Assembly (NCBI RefSeq): GCF_002086285.1
Contig: NZ_MVHU01000001.1
Coordinates: 277,307 to 341,306 of the forward strand
DNA length: 64,000 nucleotides
Direction of reading: 5' to 3'
Source of the DNA: Mycolicibacter kumamotonensis
GTDB taxonomy: Bacteria; Actinomycetota; Actinomycetes; Mycobacteriales; Mycobacteriaceae
The translations under genes and the position numbers were made by a program. The notes beneath the pieces were generated by a model. That model worked only from the letters and a program-made list of their open reading frames with translations. It was not told where the DNA came from and did not search any database. Shown here piece after piece: positions 1 through 9,789 of this stretch (position 1 is its first letter; each line of letters starts with the position of its first letter).

Positions 1-159
1 ATGCCTCGGCTCCTTGCTCGTTCGTCCCTCTCTCGCCGTCGCCTTCGGGGCTCATGCCTCGGCTCCTTGCTCGTTCGTCCCTCTCTCGCCGTCGCCTTCG
101 GGGCTCATGCCTCGGCTCCTTGCTCGTTCGTCCCTCTCTCGCCGTCGCCTTCGGGGCTC
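1..159. repeat. 53-bp tandem repeat, three copies (MIRU-like VNTR)
   Basis: Three head-to-tail copies of a 53-bp unit occupy 1-53, 54-106 and 107-159. Each begins ATGCCTCGGCTCC and ends GGGGCTC, with no difference seen between copies. The array starts at the window edge, so more copies may lie outside. Read on the minus strand, each unit starts with the TGA that also serves as the rpe stop (158-160). Mycobacterial interspersed repetitive units commonly have this size class and sit at gene ends in operons, so this is probably a MIRU-type locus. The sequence does not obviously match the classical M. tuberculosis MIRU core. Confidence 0.85.
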
Positions 160-835
160 ATGCGCGCAGATGTGGCGACGCGGCGAGCGCCTGGCGACGC
201 AGCGATTCCACCGCGGCGGCCGGGTCCTCGGCGCTGTAGACGGCCGAGCCGGCGACGAAACAGTCGACGCCGGCCTCGGCGGCCTGTTCCACGGTGTCGG
301 CGTTGATGCCTCCGTCGATCTCCACCAGGATGCTCAACTCCCCGGCGTCGACCAGCTTGCGCACCGCCCGCACCTTGCCCAGTACCTCGGGGATGAAGGC
401 CTGTCCGCCGAATCCCGGCTCCACCGACATCACCAGCAGGGTGTCGAAGTCTCGCAGGATCTCCAGATAGGGCTCCAGCGGTGTCCCCGGCTTGACGCTG
501 AGCCCGGCCTTGGCGCCGGCCGCGCGGATATCGCGGGCCACCGCAACGGGGTTGTCGGTGGCCTCGGCGTGGAAGGTGACGTTGTAGGCGCCCGCTTCGG
601 CGTACGGCGGCGCCCAACGGCCCGGGTTCTCGATCATCAGATGGCAGTCCATCGGGATGTCGGTGGCCGCCAGCAGACTCTGCACCACCGGTAGGCCCAG
701 CGTCAGATTCGGGACGAAGTGGGCGTCCATCACATCGACGTGCAGCCAGTCGGCCCCCTTCACGGCGGCCGCCTCCTCGGCGAGCCGGGCGAAGTCCGCC
801 GACAGGATCGACGGCGCGATCATGGGTCGTGACAT
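158..835 (-). CDS. rpe: Ribulose-phosphate 3-epimerase
   Basis: This 225-residue protein interconverts ribulose 5-phosphate and xylulose 5-phosphate in the cytosolic pentose phosphate pathway. The N-terminus [14 protein letters not shown] and the following [16 protein letters not shown] carry the conserved TIM-barrel metal and phosphate residues. HLMIENP and [12 protein letters not shown] are further family blocks, and EIDGGIN holds the catalytic aspartate. Length matches the usual 220-230 residues. It is the last gene of fmt-rsmB-rpe, starting 4 bp after the rsmB stop. Its stop codon abuts the 53-bp tandem repeat, so repeat copy number could affect the 3' end of the transcript. Confidence 0.96.
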   Translation of the reverse strand: MSRPMIAPSILSADFARLAEEAAAVKGADWLHVDVMDAHFVPNLTLGLPVVQSLLAATDIPMDCHLMIENPGRWAPPYAEAGAYNVTFHAEATDNPVAVARDIRAAGAKAGLSVKPGTPLEPYLEILRDFDTLLVMSVEPGFGGQAFIPEVLGKVRAVRKLVDAGELSILVEIDGGINADTVEQAAEAGVDCFVAGSAVYSAEDPAAAVESLRRQALAASPHLRA

Positions 836-839
836 GGGC

Positions 840-2267
840 TCAGATTACTTGTAGCGCGGCGGCGAACATGGCGTCGGTGCCGTGCCGGTGCGGCCACAGC
901 TGCACGTGCGGGCCGTCCCCGAGATCCGGTCCGGGCGCGCCCGGGCCTCCTGGGGGCGCGAACAGCGGCCGGGTGTCCAGCGCGGTCACCCGATGCCGCC
1001 GCAGCGCGTCGGCCACCACACCGACCGTTTCGGCTAGGTGCGGCGAGCACGTCGCGTAGAGCACCACGCCGCCGGGCCGGGTCTGCGCGATCGCCGCTGC
1101 CAGCAGTTCGCGCTGCAGTTTCGCCAGCACCGGTACGTCGGCGGGTTGACGTCGCCAGCGCGCCTCCGGCCGGCGCCGCAGTGCACCCAGGCCGGTGCAC
1201 GGCGCGTCGACGAGCACCCGGTCGAAGCCGGGGTGATGGTCACCGAACAGGTCGCGGTCGCGGCCGTCGGCGGTCAGGACCTCCACGTCCAACCCGCGAG
1301 TGTTCTCGGCAACCATGGCGGCGCGCTGGGGCGACGGCTCCACCGCGGTCACCCGGGCCCCGGTCGCGGATCCCAGTGCGGCCAGCAGCGCGGTCTTGCC
1401 GCCCGGGCCGGCACACAGGTCCAGCCACCGCCCGGTGTCCCCCTCGACGGGGGCCAGCGCGCACGCGCGGGCCACCAACTGACTGCCCTCGTCCTGGACC
1501 AGGGCCTGACCGTCGCGCACCGGCTGCAGCCGTCCGGGGTCGCCGCCGGGCAGATAGACCGCATGGGGCGAATACCGTCCCACGGTGCCGTCCACGGCGG
1601 CGGCCAGCTCGGCGGCGGTCAGTACCCCGGGCCGTGCGGCCAGATGCACCTGGGGACGCGCGTCGTCGGCGGCCAGCACCGCGTCGAGTTCACCGGCGGC
1701 GGGCCCCAGGGCGTCGGCGAAGGCCTGCGCGATCCAGCGCGGGTGCGCATGGACGAACGCCGTGTGGCCGATCGGGTCGGCGGCCGCGTCGGGCGCGAGT
1801 TCCGCGGTCCAGGACGCTTCGTCACGCGTGCTGATGGTGCGAAGTACACCGTTGACGAAACCTGCTCGCGCCGAATCGAATTCGATCGCCGCCTGCTCAA
1901 CCGTGGTGGACACCGCGGCGTGCGCGTCGACCCGGGTGCGCAGCAGCTGATAGGCGCCCAGGCGCAGCAAATCCAACAGCACCGGGTTGATCGCGTCGGG
2001 CGAACGCTGCGCCGCCGCTCCGATGATCGCGTCGAGCAGCCCGCGGACCCGACAGGTTCCGTAGGTCAGTTCGGTGGCGAAAGCGGCGTCGCGGCCGGTG
2101 ATCCCGCGTTCGGACAGCACCGCCGGCAGCGCCAGGTTCGCGTAGGCGTCACGCTGCGAGACCGCCTGCAGCACGTCGAACGCGGCGCGGCGCGCCGGGT
2201 CCAGTGGTCTGCGTTCTTTGCGCGGCCGGCCGGCGGGTCGCTGCGGACGACGGGGCGGGCGGGTCAT
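840..2267 (-). CDS. rsmB: 16S rRNA m5C methyltransferase, RsmB/Sun family
   Basis: This 475-residue SAM-dependent RNA cytosine-5 methyltransferase has an N-terminal NusB-like helical domain (about 30-170), seen in [24 protein letters not shown] Rossmann methyltransferase domain follows. [16 protein letters not shown] is the SAM-binding motif, [20 protein letters not shown] carries the first catalytic cysteine, and [12 protein letters not shown] the second. I chose the ATG at 2267 because it overlaps the fmt stop as ATGA. An in-frame start five codons upstream (2282) is possible but lies deeper inside fmt. The M. tuberculosis counterpart is Rv1407 (fmu), in the same position between fmt and rpe. 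Confidence 0.94.
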   Translation of the reverse strand: MTRPPRRPQRPAGRPRKERRPLDPARRAAFDVLQAVSQRDAYANLALPAVLSERGITGRDAAFATELTYGTCRVRGLLDAIIGAAAQRSPDAINPVLLDLLRLGAYQLLRTRVDAHAAVSTTVEQAAIEFDSARAGFVNGVLRTISTRDEASWTAELAPDAAADPIGHTAFVHAHPRWIAQAFADALGPAAGELDAVLAADDARPQVHLAARPGVLTAAELAAAVDGTVGRYSPHAVYLPGGDPGRLQPVRDGQALVQDEGSQLVARACALAPVEGDTGRWLDLCAGPGGKTALLAALGSATGARVTAVEPSPQRAAMVAENTRGLDVEVLTADGRDRDLFGDHHPGFDRVLVDAPCTGLGALRRRPEARWRRQPADVPVLAKLQRELLAAAIAQTRPGGVVLYATCSPHLAETVGVVADALRRHRVTALDTRPLFAPPGGPGAPGPDLGDGPHVQLWPHRHGTDAMFAAALQVI

Positions 2268-3202
2268 GATGCCCGCACGCACGAGTCGAGCCGGGCGCCG
2301 CGCGCCCAGTCGGCGGCGTTCATGGGTTTCTTTCCCGGCGGCTGGACCTGACCCAACCGCACCGGGGCCGATCCGGTGCCGATCCAGACATTGCGCCGAT
2401 CGACATGAATGTGCCCGGGCGCCAGGCTTTCTGGACCGTCGGCGACAACCGCCACCGGGCCGAGTTTGACGCGCAGATCACCGATCAGCGTCCAGGCGCC
2501 CGGGTGCGGGGTGAACGCACGAATGCGCCGTTCGATCACCGCGGCCGGCAAATCCCAGCGCACCCGCGCATCGTCGACGCTGATCTTCGGGGCGTAGCTG
2601 ACCCCGTCAGGCGACTGCGGCACCGGGGTCAGCGCGCCGTCGGCGATTCCGTCGAGGGTGGCCGCCAGCAGTTCTGCGCCCGAGACCGCCAATCGGCCCA
2701 GCAGTTCGCCGGCGGTGTCATCGGGTCGGATCGTCTCGGTGACGACCCCGTATACCGGCCCGGAGTCCAGGTCCGGCTCGATCGCGAACGTGGTCGCGCC
2801 GGTCACCTCGTCACCGGCTGCGATTGCTGCCTGCACCGGACCGGCGCCCCGCCAGGCCGGCAGCAGCGAGAAATGCAGGTTGACCCAGCCGTGTTGCGGC
2901 ACCGCCAACAACCCGTCGCGCAGCAGCGCCCCGTAGGCGACCACCGGGCAGCACTGTGGTGCGAGTTCGGCCAGTTCGGCAACGAACTCCGCCGAGTTCG
3001 GTTTGTTCGTGCGCAGCACCGGGATGCCGTGGTCGAGGGCGTGTTGCGCCACCGGGGACGGTTGTGGGCGCCCTCGTCGCCCGGACGCAGCGTCGGGTCG
3101 GGTGAGGACCGCGACCATCTCGTGGCGGGGAGAGTCGATCAGTCGTTGCAACGACGGCAACGCGGTGTCCGGGGTGCCGGCGAAGACGATGCGCACCGGC
3201 AC
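2264..3202 (-). CDS. fmt: Methionyl-tRNA formyltransferase
   Basis: This 312-residue enzyme transfers a formyl group from 10-formyl-tetrahydrofolate to Met-tRNAfMet for translation initiation. The N-terminal Rossmann domain begins [16 protein letters not shown]. The catalytic block is [19 protein letters not shown], in which the conserved HxSLLPxxRG motif places the active-site residues. The C-terminal OB-like domain covers roughly the last 100 residues. The annotated GTG at 3202 has a second GTG two codons downstream (3196) that fits the M. tuberculosis start equally well. It is the first gene of a translationally coupled operon with rsmB and rpe. Confidence 0.96.
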   Translation of the reverse strand: MPVRIVFAGTPDTALPSLQRLIDSPRHEMVAVLTRPDAASGRRGRPQPSPVAQHALDHGIPVLRTNKPNSAEFVAELAELAPQCCPVVAYGALLRDGLLAVPQHGWVNLHFSLLPAWRGAGPVQAAIAAGDEVTGATTFAIEPDLDSGPVYGVVTETIRPDDTAGELLGRLAVSGAELLAATLDGIADGALTPVPQSPDGVSYAPKISVDDARVRWDLPAAVIERRIRAFTPHPGAWTLIGDLRVKLGPVAVVADGPESLAPGHIHVDRRNVWIGTGSAPVRLGQVQPPGKKPMNAADWARGARLDSCVRAS

Positions 3203-3264
3203 AGTTTAGGGAAGCCGACGGGCACCGCGTCCGCTGCCGATGCGATGCGCGGTGTCGTCGAGCT

Positions 3265-4155
3265 CTAGTTCTCCGGGGGCCGCGGGCGAACGACGATCAC
3301 CGGGATCCCCGCGGCGTGGGCCACCGCCGAACTGACCGACCCCAACAACTGACTGGCGAATCCACCGCGGCCACGACTGCCGACCACCACCAGTTGCGCG
3401 TGCTCGGCGGCCTCGACCAGCCAGCGGGCGGGCTGATCGCAGACCACCCGCCGCTCAACGGAGACATCGGGATACTGCTCTTGGTAACCGGCGAGACGTT
3501 CGGCCAGGACTTCGTGTCCCTGGCGTTCGTAATCGCCGCGGTCCATGTTGAGGATCGGCATGACGCCGACGTCACTCCAGGCGTGCAGTGCCACCAGCGG
3601 CGCGCCGCGGCGGGAGGCCTCGTCGAAGGCCAGCACCGTGGCGGTCTCCGACGCGGGCGAACCGTCGATTCCGACCACCACGGGCGCATCTTTCGCAAAT
3701 TCCCGATCGGTGCGGATGACCGCGATCGGTCCGTGCGCGTGGTGAAGCAGGCTGGTGCTCACCGAGCCCAGCAGCAGGCGACCGATCGCCCCGAGTCCCG
3801 TGGAGCCGACCACGGTCATCCAGCTGTCCTGGCTGGCGCCGATCAACGTGGCGACGACCTGGGAATAGGCCACCTCGCTGTGCACCCGGGGTGATGCGGC
3901 TGCGCCCCGGCTGGCCTCGACGACGCTGCCGGCCTGAGCGAGAACCTTCCGCGCCGCGTCGGCCTGCCAACTCGGCATGCCGTCGTCCAGCGGCCCGGGC
4001 GGCCATCCGGTCTCCAACGGCGTCACCACGTGCAGCAACGTGATCGGCAGCGTGCGCATGATCGCCTCACGGGTCGCCCAGGCCACCGCGGCGTCGGATT
4101 CAGCCGATCCGTCGACACCCACCACGATTCCGGCTCTCGCCCCGGTCTGTGACAT
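3265..4155 (-). CDS. Universal stress protein, tandem Usp domains
   Basis: This 296-residue protein contains two Usp domains, roughly 8-150 and 157-294, the architecture of the mycobacterial Rv1996/Rv2005c/Rv2623 group. Both domains carry the G-x2-G-x9-G-S ATP-binding signature: [19 protein letters not shown] in the first and [20 protein letters not shown] in the second. It is probably an ATP-binding stress regulator. The ATG at 4155 follows the Shine-Dalgarno-like TTGGAGGG; the open frame extends upstream but the extra residues look non-coding. It is divergent from the Acg-like gene. In M. tuberculosis such Usp and Acg genes belong to the DosR dormancy regulon, but I found no convincing full DosR box here. 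Confidence 0.9.
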   Translation of the reverse strand: MSQTGARAGIVVGVDGSAESDAAVAWATREAIMRTLPITLLHVVTPLETGWPPGPLDDGMPSWQADAARKVLAQAGSVVEASRGAAASPRVHSEVAYSQVVATLIGASQDSWMTVVGSTGLGAIGRLLLGSVSTSLLHHAHGPIAVIRTDREFAKDAPVVVGIDGSPASETATVLAFDEASRRGAPLVALHAWSDVGVMPILNMDRGDYERQGHEVLAERLAGYQEQYPDVSVERRVVCDQPARWLVEAAEHAQLVVVGSRGRGGFASQLLGSVSSAVAHAAGIPVIVVRPRPPEN

Positions 4156-4397
4156 CGTGCGGCCCTCCAACCGTTGTGATCGACCGGCCGATCGGCCAGG
4201 CGACTCCTCTGTGAAGTTACTGCGGGACCGAACTTTTCGGCAGGGGTCGTTGGACCTCAACCGGTGGGCAGCTGGTCCCGACCGGTCGCTACGGCCCGGG
4301 GGTGGGTCCAAGGGCATCGCGCGAACTGCCAAACGGCCCTTCCGCGGACATCTCCGCCGCGCGATCATGGAGGGCAGGTGGAGATCGGAGGGCCAAG
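4156..4397. promoter_or_regulatory. Divergent promoter region between Usp and Acg-like genes
   Basis: This 242-bp spacer must hold outward-facing promoters for the Usp gene on the left and the Acg-Usp pair on the right. GGGACC-type half-sites occur at 4224-4229 and near 4307, faintly like halves of the DosR box, but the complementary half is missing at each. I therefore call only the region, not an operator. Confidence 0.4.
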
Positions 4398-5381
4398 ATG
4401 TCTGCCGCGATGGTGGCGACCGAGACCGTCAAGGATGCGGTACGGGCGGCATGTCGTGCCCCGTCGCTGCACAACATTCAGCCGTGGCGGTGGGTGTTCG
4501 ACGGCACTGCCCTGCAGTTGTTCCTCGACTCGAGCCGTGTGCTGCCGACCGACCGGGCCGGGCGTGAGGCGATCATCGGTTGCGGCGCGGCGCTGGACCA
4601 CCTTCGGGTGGCGATGTGCTCGGCAGCCGTGCGCGCCGACACCGACCGGTTTCCCAATCCCAACGATCTCAACCATCTCGCCTCGATCCGTTTCGCTCGG
4701 ATGGGCTATGTCACCGACGGACACCGCCGCCGGGCAGCAGCGATCTGGGAGCGCCGCAGCGATCGACTGCCACTGCAGTCTCCGATGGACTGGGAACTGT
4801 TCGAACCGGTATTGCGCAACCGCCTCGCCCCTCACGACGTGCACCTGGATGTCTTGCCCGAGGACACCCGACCACGCTTGGTGCAGGCATCACAACTGGC
4901 GGAGTCTTTGCGACTCTACGACTCCACGTATCACGCCGAATTACGCCGCTGGACAGTCCCGTTCGAGGAATCCTCGGGAATTCCCTACAGCGCGTTGGCC
5001 TCAGCAGCCGAAGGTGACCGGGTCGATGTCGGCCGGATGTTCCCGGCCGTCCACCACACCGAACGACGCGTTCGGGTCCGCGAAGACGAGGCGACGATCG
5101 TGGTGCTGTCGACCGACAGCGACACCCGCGCCGCCGCATTGACGACCGGCGAAGCGCTCTCGACGGTTCTGCTGGAATGCACGATGGCCGGCCTGGCCAC
5201 CTGCCCGCTGACACACCTGACCGAGGTACAGGCCGCACGGGAGATCGTCGAGACGCTGGTGGGAAGCGACGTCGTACCGCAGGTGCTGATCCGCATCGGG
5301 CACGCGCCCGCGGGCGAGGAGCCCCCGTCACGCACACCACGGCGCTCGCTCGATGACGTCCTGGAAGTCGCGGTCGGATAG
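4398..5381 (+). CDS. Acg-family nitroreductase-fold protein
   Basis: This 327-residue protein belongs to the Acg group (Rv2032, Rv3127, Rv3131) of flavin-binding nitroreductase-fold proteins. The N-terminal signature is [23 protein letters not shown], where SxHNxQPW is the family hallmark. In M. tuberculosis Acg is thought to bind or sequester FMN rather than act as a classical nitroreductase, because a lid covers the cofactor site. The ATG at 4398 follows GATCGGAGG at a good distance and gives the usual length of about 330. The frame runs upstream to 4302 without coding character. A second Usp gene begins 10 bp after its stop, so the two are probably co-transcribed. Confidence 0.88.
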   Translation: MSAAMVATETVKDAVRAACRAPSLHNIQPWRWVFDGTALQLFLDSSRVLPTDRAGREAIIGCGAALDHLRVAMCSAAVRADTDRFPNPNDLNHLASIRFARMGYVTDGHRRRAAAIWERRSDRLPLQSPMDWELFEPVLRNRLAPHDVHLDVLPEDTRPRLVQASQLAESLRLYDSTYHAELRRWTVPFEESSGIPYSALASAAEGDRVDVGRMFPAVHHTERRVRVREDEATIVVLSTDSDTRAAALTTGEALSTVLLECTMAGLATCPLTHLTEVQAAREIVETLVGSDVVPQVLIRIGHAPAGEEPPSRTPRRSLDDVLEVAVG

Positions 5382-5391
5382 GGCGGTTGCC

Positions 5392-6234
5392 GTGCGTGCC
5401 CAGTACCTGTCTTCCCCGCATGTGGTCGTCGGTATCGACGGTTCACGCGCAGCGATGCAAGCCGTCATGTGGGCCCTCGACGAGGCCGTCGACCGCGACA
5501 TTCCGCTGGTGCTGGTGTACGCACTCGGGGACAACGACGACGTCGCGGCCGCCGAGAGCTCGGTCCGCACTGCGATCAACGCGATCGAATCGACCGGTAA
5601 ACCGGCCAAGGTAGAGGCCGAGATCATGCGCTGTCCCCCGGCCACCGCACTGTTGGACGCATCCCGATCGGCGGCCTTGGTGTGCGTCGGTTCCATCGGC
5701 TTCAAACACGCCACCCACGGCCGGATCGGATCCACCGCGGCGGCCTTGGCGGTCGCAGCGCATTGCCCGGTGGCGGTCGTGCCGCGATGCGCCCGTCCGG
5801 GCCCGGACGGCGCGGGGCTGGTGCTCGCCGTGGTGGACGGTTCACCGGCGAGCGACGCCGTCCTCGAACAAGGGGTGGCCGAAGCGCGACTGCGATCTGC
5901 GCCGCTGCGCGTTTTCACTCTGCAGCAGCCCCCGCACACCGGCCCCGAAGACCCCGGCCCGGCGCTGGACCAGCGCGTCGCCGCCGACCTCGCGAACCGG
6001 GTGGCCAGCTTGCGGGCAGGCCAGCCAGATCTCGACATCGACGCGGTCTGTGAACACAGGGGCCTGCTCAATTTCCTGGAGCACCTGCACCGGAGCACGA
6101 CGCCGATCCAACTGATCGTGGTGGATCCGCAGCGTCCCGGTCCCGCCGATGTATTGCTGGGACCGCCCGGACGGGCCGTGCTGGAAGCCACCGGCTGCAC
6201 CCTGATGTTCTGCGATCGGAGATGCTGGTTGTGA
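5392..6234 (+). CDS. Universal stress protein, tandem Usp domains
   Basis: This protein of about 280 residues has two Usp-like domains. The first starts [24 protein letters not shown] and contains VCVGSIGFKHATHGRIGSTAAALA, a clear ATP-site loop. The second starts LVLAVVDGSPASDAVLEQGVAEA and ends in LIVVDPQRPGPADVLLGPPGRAVLEATGCTLMF, where the glycine-rich loop is degenerate. The GTG at 5392, ten bases after the acg stop, has the purine-rich GGATAGGGCGG in front of it; an ATG at 5353 inside acg is the alternative. It ends 15 bp from the convergent priA gene with no obvious terminator between them. Confidence 0.85.
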   Translation: MRAQYLSSPHVVVGIDGSRAAMQAVMWALDEAVDRDIPLVLVYALGDNDDVAAAESSVRTAINAIESTGKPAKVEAEIMRCPPATALLDASRSAALVCVGSIGFKHATHGRIGSTAAALAVAAHCPVAVVPRCARPGPDGAGLVLAVVDGSPASDAVLEQGVAEARLRSAPLRVFTLQQPPHTGPEDPGPALDQRVAADLANRVASLRAGQPDLDIDAVCEHRGLLNFLEHLHRSTTPIQLIVVDPQRPGPADVLLGPPGRAVLEATGCTLMFCDRRCWL

Positions 6235-6249
6235 GCCGGCTTCCCGCTG

Positions 6250-8250
6250 TCAGCCGATGTGCAGCGGGTCGATCTGTACCCGCACCGGATGGTGCGACCC
6301 GCGGGCACTGAGCACCCCGATTCCGTGGCGCAAAGCCGCCGCCAGTGACAGGCCGTGGTCGCGTCCCACCCGGGCCAGCATCCGGATCACCGGCAGCTCA
6401 TCCGGGACACCGGCGGGGCGCCGCACCCCCGGCGGCAGCGGCACCGGGCCGAGCACCTCGGCGCCGTCGGGCAGCCGCGCCTGCTCCAGCAGCGCCGTCA
6501 CCGAATCCGGGTCACCGTCCAGGGCCGCGATGTGCACCGCCGGCGGTAGGCCGACTTCGGCGCGGGTGGTCAGCTCGGCGTCGGCGTGGCCGACCGGATC
6601 CCACCGGATGAGGGCCTGCACCGTCGGGATCGACGAGTCGGCGACCACCGTCACCGCCCCGCCGGCGTCGCGGTCGCGTACCAGCGCTGCTGCGGCCATC
6701 CAGCGCCGCAACGTGTCCTCGGCGGCACGCAGGTCCTGTCGGCCCAGCAGCGCCCAACTGTCCAGCAGCAGCGCCGCCCCGTAGCCCTGCGGGGTGCGCG
6801 GTTCGGCGCCGGGCGTGGCGATCACCAGTGCGGGGCCGTCGCCGGTGTGATCGACGATGGTCTCACCGGCGGAGGTGACGACCGGGGTCCCGGGGAAGGC
6901 GCGGCCGAGTTCTTCGGCGGTGCGCCGAGCGCCGACGACCACCGCCCGCACGGCATCGGACCCGCAGCGTGCGCACCGCAGCGCCGGGTCGACCCGGCCG
7001 CACCAGCGACAGACGGCGGCACCGCCGCGTTCCGGCAGTGACAGCGGACCGGTGCAGTGCCGGCAGCGGGCGATGGTGCGGCAGCGTCCGCAGGCCAGGG
7101 ACGGCACATAGCCGCGCCGCGGCACCTGCACCAGCACCGGTGCACCCGCGGCCAGTGCGCTGCGCGCGCTCTGCAATGCCACCGAGGGCAGCCGGGCGGT
7201 GCGCGCTGCGGCATCGCGCTCTTCGGCGTATCCGGTGTCGTCGAGGGCCACCACCCGCGGCGCGGCCGCCCGCAGCACCGTCCGGGTGGCCACCACGTCA
7301 TGCGCCCACCCCGTACGGACCAGCGCGTGCGCCTCGGCGGTGCGCCCGTACCCGCCGATCAGCGCCGCGCACCCCGCCAGGTGGGCCCGCAGCATCGCCA
7401 CCTCACGGGCGTGCGGATAGGGTGCCCGCGGCTCGGCAAGGCTGTCATCGCCGTCGTCCCAGACCATGACCAGTCCCAGCTCGGCAAGCGGGGCGAACAC
7501 CGCACTGCGGGTGCCGATCACCAGGCGGGCCCCACCGCGCAGCACCGACAACCAGCGCCGGTAGCGGGTGGCGGGTCCCAGGCCCGCCGACAGCGCCACC
7601 ACCGCCGACTCGTCGATCCGGGCCGTCGCGGCGCTGCACAGCGCGTCGATGTCGCGTTGGTCGGGCACGATCGCCAGGGCGGTGCGCCCGGCCCGGATGG
7701 CGGACACCGCAGCCTCGGCGAAGCGGTCGGTCCACGAATCACCGGGCAGCACCTGCCACACCGCCCGCGCCGCCCGCCCCTGCCCGAGCGCCGCCAGGAA
7801 GGGCTCGCCCGCCCGGTAGCGCTGCCAGCCCGCGGGATCGACCGGTGCGGGCACGGGGGTCTGCGCCGGGGTCACCGCCTCGCGCTCCACCCGGGCGTGC
7901 CGCGGCGGTACCGCCAGCCTCAGCACGTCAGCCCGGCTGCCGGCGTAGCGGGCCGCCACCGCCTCCACCAGCCGGCGGACTTCGGCGGTGAGCACCGGTT
8001 CGCTGGAGATCACCCGCTCCAGCCGGCCCAGCTTGCCGACATGGTCGGTGTCAGCACGGCGCTCCCAGATGTAGGCGTCGACCAGCCGGCCGTGGAAGCG
8101 CACCCGCACCCGCACGCCGGGCTGAGCATCCTCGGCCTGCTCCGGCGTGACGAGGTAGTCGAACTCACGGTCCAGGTGCGGCACCGAGAGCATCGGCAGC
8201 ACCCGGGCCACGGGTCCAGCGGTCTCGCTGGGTTTGCTGTCGACGCTCAC
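6250..8250 (-). CDS. priA: Primosomal protein N' (PriA), helicase motifs degenerate
   Basis: This 666-residue PriA family protein normally restarts stalled replication forks by recognising forked DNA and loading the replicative helicase. The N-terminal DNA-binding domain (VLPMLSVPHLDREFDYLVTPEQ) and the paired zinc-binding cysteines (CGRCRTIARCRHC and CRWCGRVDPALRCARCG) are intact. The Walker A region reads VLPGDSWTDRF instead of GxTGSGKT, and the DEAH-type box reads VWDDGDDSL. ATPase and helicase activity are therefore probably lost, as in other mycobacterial PriA proteins annotated as lacking helicase motifs. The start is the GTG at 8250. It diverges from the DUF1023 gene. Confidence 0.92.
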   Translation of the reverse strand: MSVDSKPSETAGPVARVLPMLSVPHLDREFDYLVTPEQAEDAQPGVRVRVRFHGRLVDAYIWERRADTDHVGKLGRLERVISSEPVLTAEVRRLVEAVAARYAGSRADVLRLAVPPRHARVEREAVTPAQTPVPAPVDPAGWQRYRAGEPFLAALGQGRAARAVWQVLPGDSWTDRFAEAAVSAIRAGRTALAIVPDQRDIDALCSAATARIDESAVVALSAGLGPATRYRRWLSVLRGGARLVIGTRSAVFAPLAELGLVMVWDDGDDSLAEPRAPYPHAREVAMLRAHLAGCAALIGGYGRTAEAHALVRTGWAHDVVATRTVLRAAAPRVVALDDTGYAEERDAAARTARLPSVALQSARSALAAGAPVLVQVPRRGYVPSLACGRCRTIARCRHCTGPLSLPERGGAAVCRWCGRVDPALRCARCGSDAVRAVVVGARRTAEELGRAFPGTPVVTSAGETIVDHTGDGPALVIATPGAEPRTPQGYGAALLLDSWALLGRQDLRAAEDTLRRWMAAAALVRDRDAGGAVTVVADSSIPTVQALIRWDPVGHADAELTTRAEVGLPPAVHIAALDGDPDSVTALLEQARLPDGAEVLGPVPLPPGVRRPAGVPDELPVIRMLARVGRDHGLSLAAALRHGIGVLSARGSHHPVRVQIDPLHIG

Positions 8251-8360
8251 CCCGCAGGTCTAGCAGACTGCGCCGACCGCGGCAGCCGCCGGATCACACC
8301 CGCGGTGGTCTGTGGATCGGCGACCGCGCCGTCGGTCACCCCCAATTACCTTGCTGCGGT

Positions 8361-9776
8361 ATGCCCGAGGAGCGCGGGGCCCACGCGGAGGCGGCACGCG
8401 ACCGCGAAGGCGCACTGATAGCTCGAGAGCACGCCTCGGCGCGTACCGATCGGCTGCTGTCGGCGACGCTGCGCGAGGTGGTTCACGGCAACGCCGACGG
8501 CCGTCGCCGGCTTGAGGCCATCGGCGCCGAGATCCGCGATGCGCTGGACGATCAGCGCGGCCTGGCCTGCGACACCCCGGCCGGCGCCCGCCAATTCCAG
8601 CTCTTTCTGGCCGCCAAGACCCGAGACATCCGCCGGGTGGTCGCCGACGCGGTCGCCGACGACCGCGCCGGTGCGGCGCTGCTAGGCGCGTTGAGTGCCG
8701 GCTATGCCGTCGGCTGCGAACCATTGAGCGCGCCCGCGGATCGGGAGCCGAGCACGCTTCGGGGCGTTTCGGCACGGGCGCGTGATCGGATCAACCGGCA
8801 ACTGCTCGCCGACGACATCAGCCGGGTGGAGAACGCCACCGAGGCGATCAGCGCCGCGGATATGATCCGCTACGACAACGCGTTACGGGTCCGCGACGGG
8901 CTTCGGGTCAACGCGCGTGACGATGCAGACCCGGTGCTGCTGCTCGGTTATGACCCGGCGGCGTTCGGCGGTCGGGGCCGCGCTGCCATCGCGATCGGCG
9001 ATCCCGACGTCGCCGACAACACCACGGTGCTGGTGCCGGGGGCACACAGCAGCGTCCGCGACGGGTACCTGTCGCATCCCGACGGGGTGAACGTCTACCG
9101 CGAAGTGGTCCGCGCCGATCCCACCCGGTCGAATTCAGTCATCACCTGGATGGGCTACCGCGCCCCGGACAGTCTGCTTGATCCGTCGGTGGCACAACCG
9201 AATTCGGCACGCGCAGGCGGGGCCCTGCTGGCCGCGGACATCGACGCCCTGCGGGCGGCGCACCGTGGCGCCTCGCACATCACGGTGATCGGGCATTCCT
9301 ACGGCTCGACGACGGTAGCCGACGCCGCGGCGGGCTTCGGGATGCGCGCCGACGACGTGGTGCTGGTCGGCTCGCCGGGCACCGACCTGGCGCGCAGCGC
9401 CAAGGACTTTCACCTACCCGACGGAGGGCACGTCTATGTGGGCGCGGCATCCTGGGACCCGGTCACCGGTTTCGCCGGTGAACCGCAGCTGCCCGTGCCC
9501 GGCACCGCGGCAACCCTGGGCCTGGGCCGCGATCCGGCCGACGACGGCTACGGCTCGACCCGGTTCAAAGCCGAGACACCGGGGCTGTCCTTCCCGACGG
9601 CCGGCCACAGTCACTACTTCACGCCGGGCACCGAGTCGCTGTTCAGCATCGCCGACATCGCCTCCGGCCACGGCGACGCGCTGGAGCACGACCACATGAC
9701 CGCTCCGCACCGCCGTCGGTTCCCGGCATTCGACCCGGAGCGGCTGCGCCCGGGGACCGGAGACCACCGGCATTGA
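8361..9776 (+). CDS. DUF1023 alpha/beta-hydrolase-fold protein
   Basis: This 471-residue protein has the actinobacterial DUF1023 hydrolase domain in its C-terminal half. The nucleophile elbow is ITVIGHSYGSTTVADAA (GxSxG with Ser). The upstream block DNTTVLVPGAHSSVRDG and the downstream VVLVGSPGTDLARSAKDF are typical of the family. GHSHYFTPGTESLFSIADIASG near the end likely supplies the catalytic histidine. The N-terminal 170 residues are helical, charged and of unknown role. No signal peptide or membrane segment is evident. Substrate is unknown. It is divergent from priA with 110 bp between starts. Confidence 0.8.
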   Translation: MPEERGAHAEAARDREGALIAREHASARTDRLLSATLREVVHGNADGRRRLEAIGAEIRDALDDQRGLACDTPAGARQFQLFLAAKTRDIRRVVADAVADDRAGAALLGALSAGYAVGCEPLSAPADREPSTLRGVSARARDRINRQLLADDISRVENATEAISAADMIRYDNALRVRDGLRVNARDDADPVLLLGYDPAAFGGRGRAAIAIGDPDVADNTTVLVPGAHSSVRDGYLSHPDGVNVYREVVRADPTRSNSVITWMGYRAPDSLLDPSVAQPNSARAGGALLAADIDALRAAHRGASHITVIGHSYGSTTVADAAAGFGMRADDVVLVGSPGTDLARSAKDFHLPDGGHVYVGAASWDPVTGFAGEPQLPVPGTAATLGLGRDPADDGYGSTRFKAETPGLSFPTAGHSHYFTPGTESLFSIADIASGHGDALEHDHMTAPHRRRFPAFDPERLRPGTGDHRH

Positions 9777-9789
9777 CCCCCAGCGGATT

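Noticed and set aside
1..306. Open frames through the tandem repeat at the window start
   Set aside because: They arise from the repeated unit and from rpe antisense. The products are Ser/Arg-rich repeats without protein-like features.
1038..2351. Plus-strand open frame of 437 codons over rsmB
   Set aside because: It is antisense to rsmB, which has all expected methyltransferase motifs. The frame's product shows only shadow composition.
4224..4240. Possible DosR box upstream of the Usp and Acg genes
   Set aside because: Only one half (GGGACC) fits and the opposing GGTCCC half is missing at the right spacing, so I do not call an operator.
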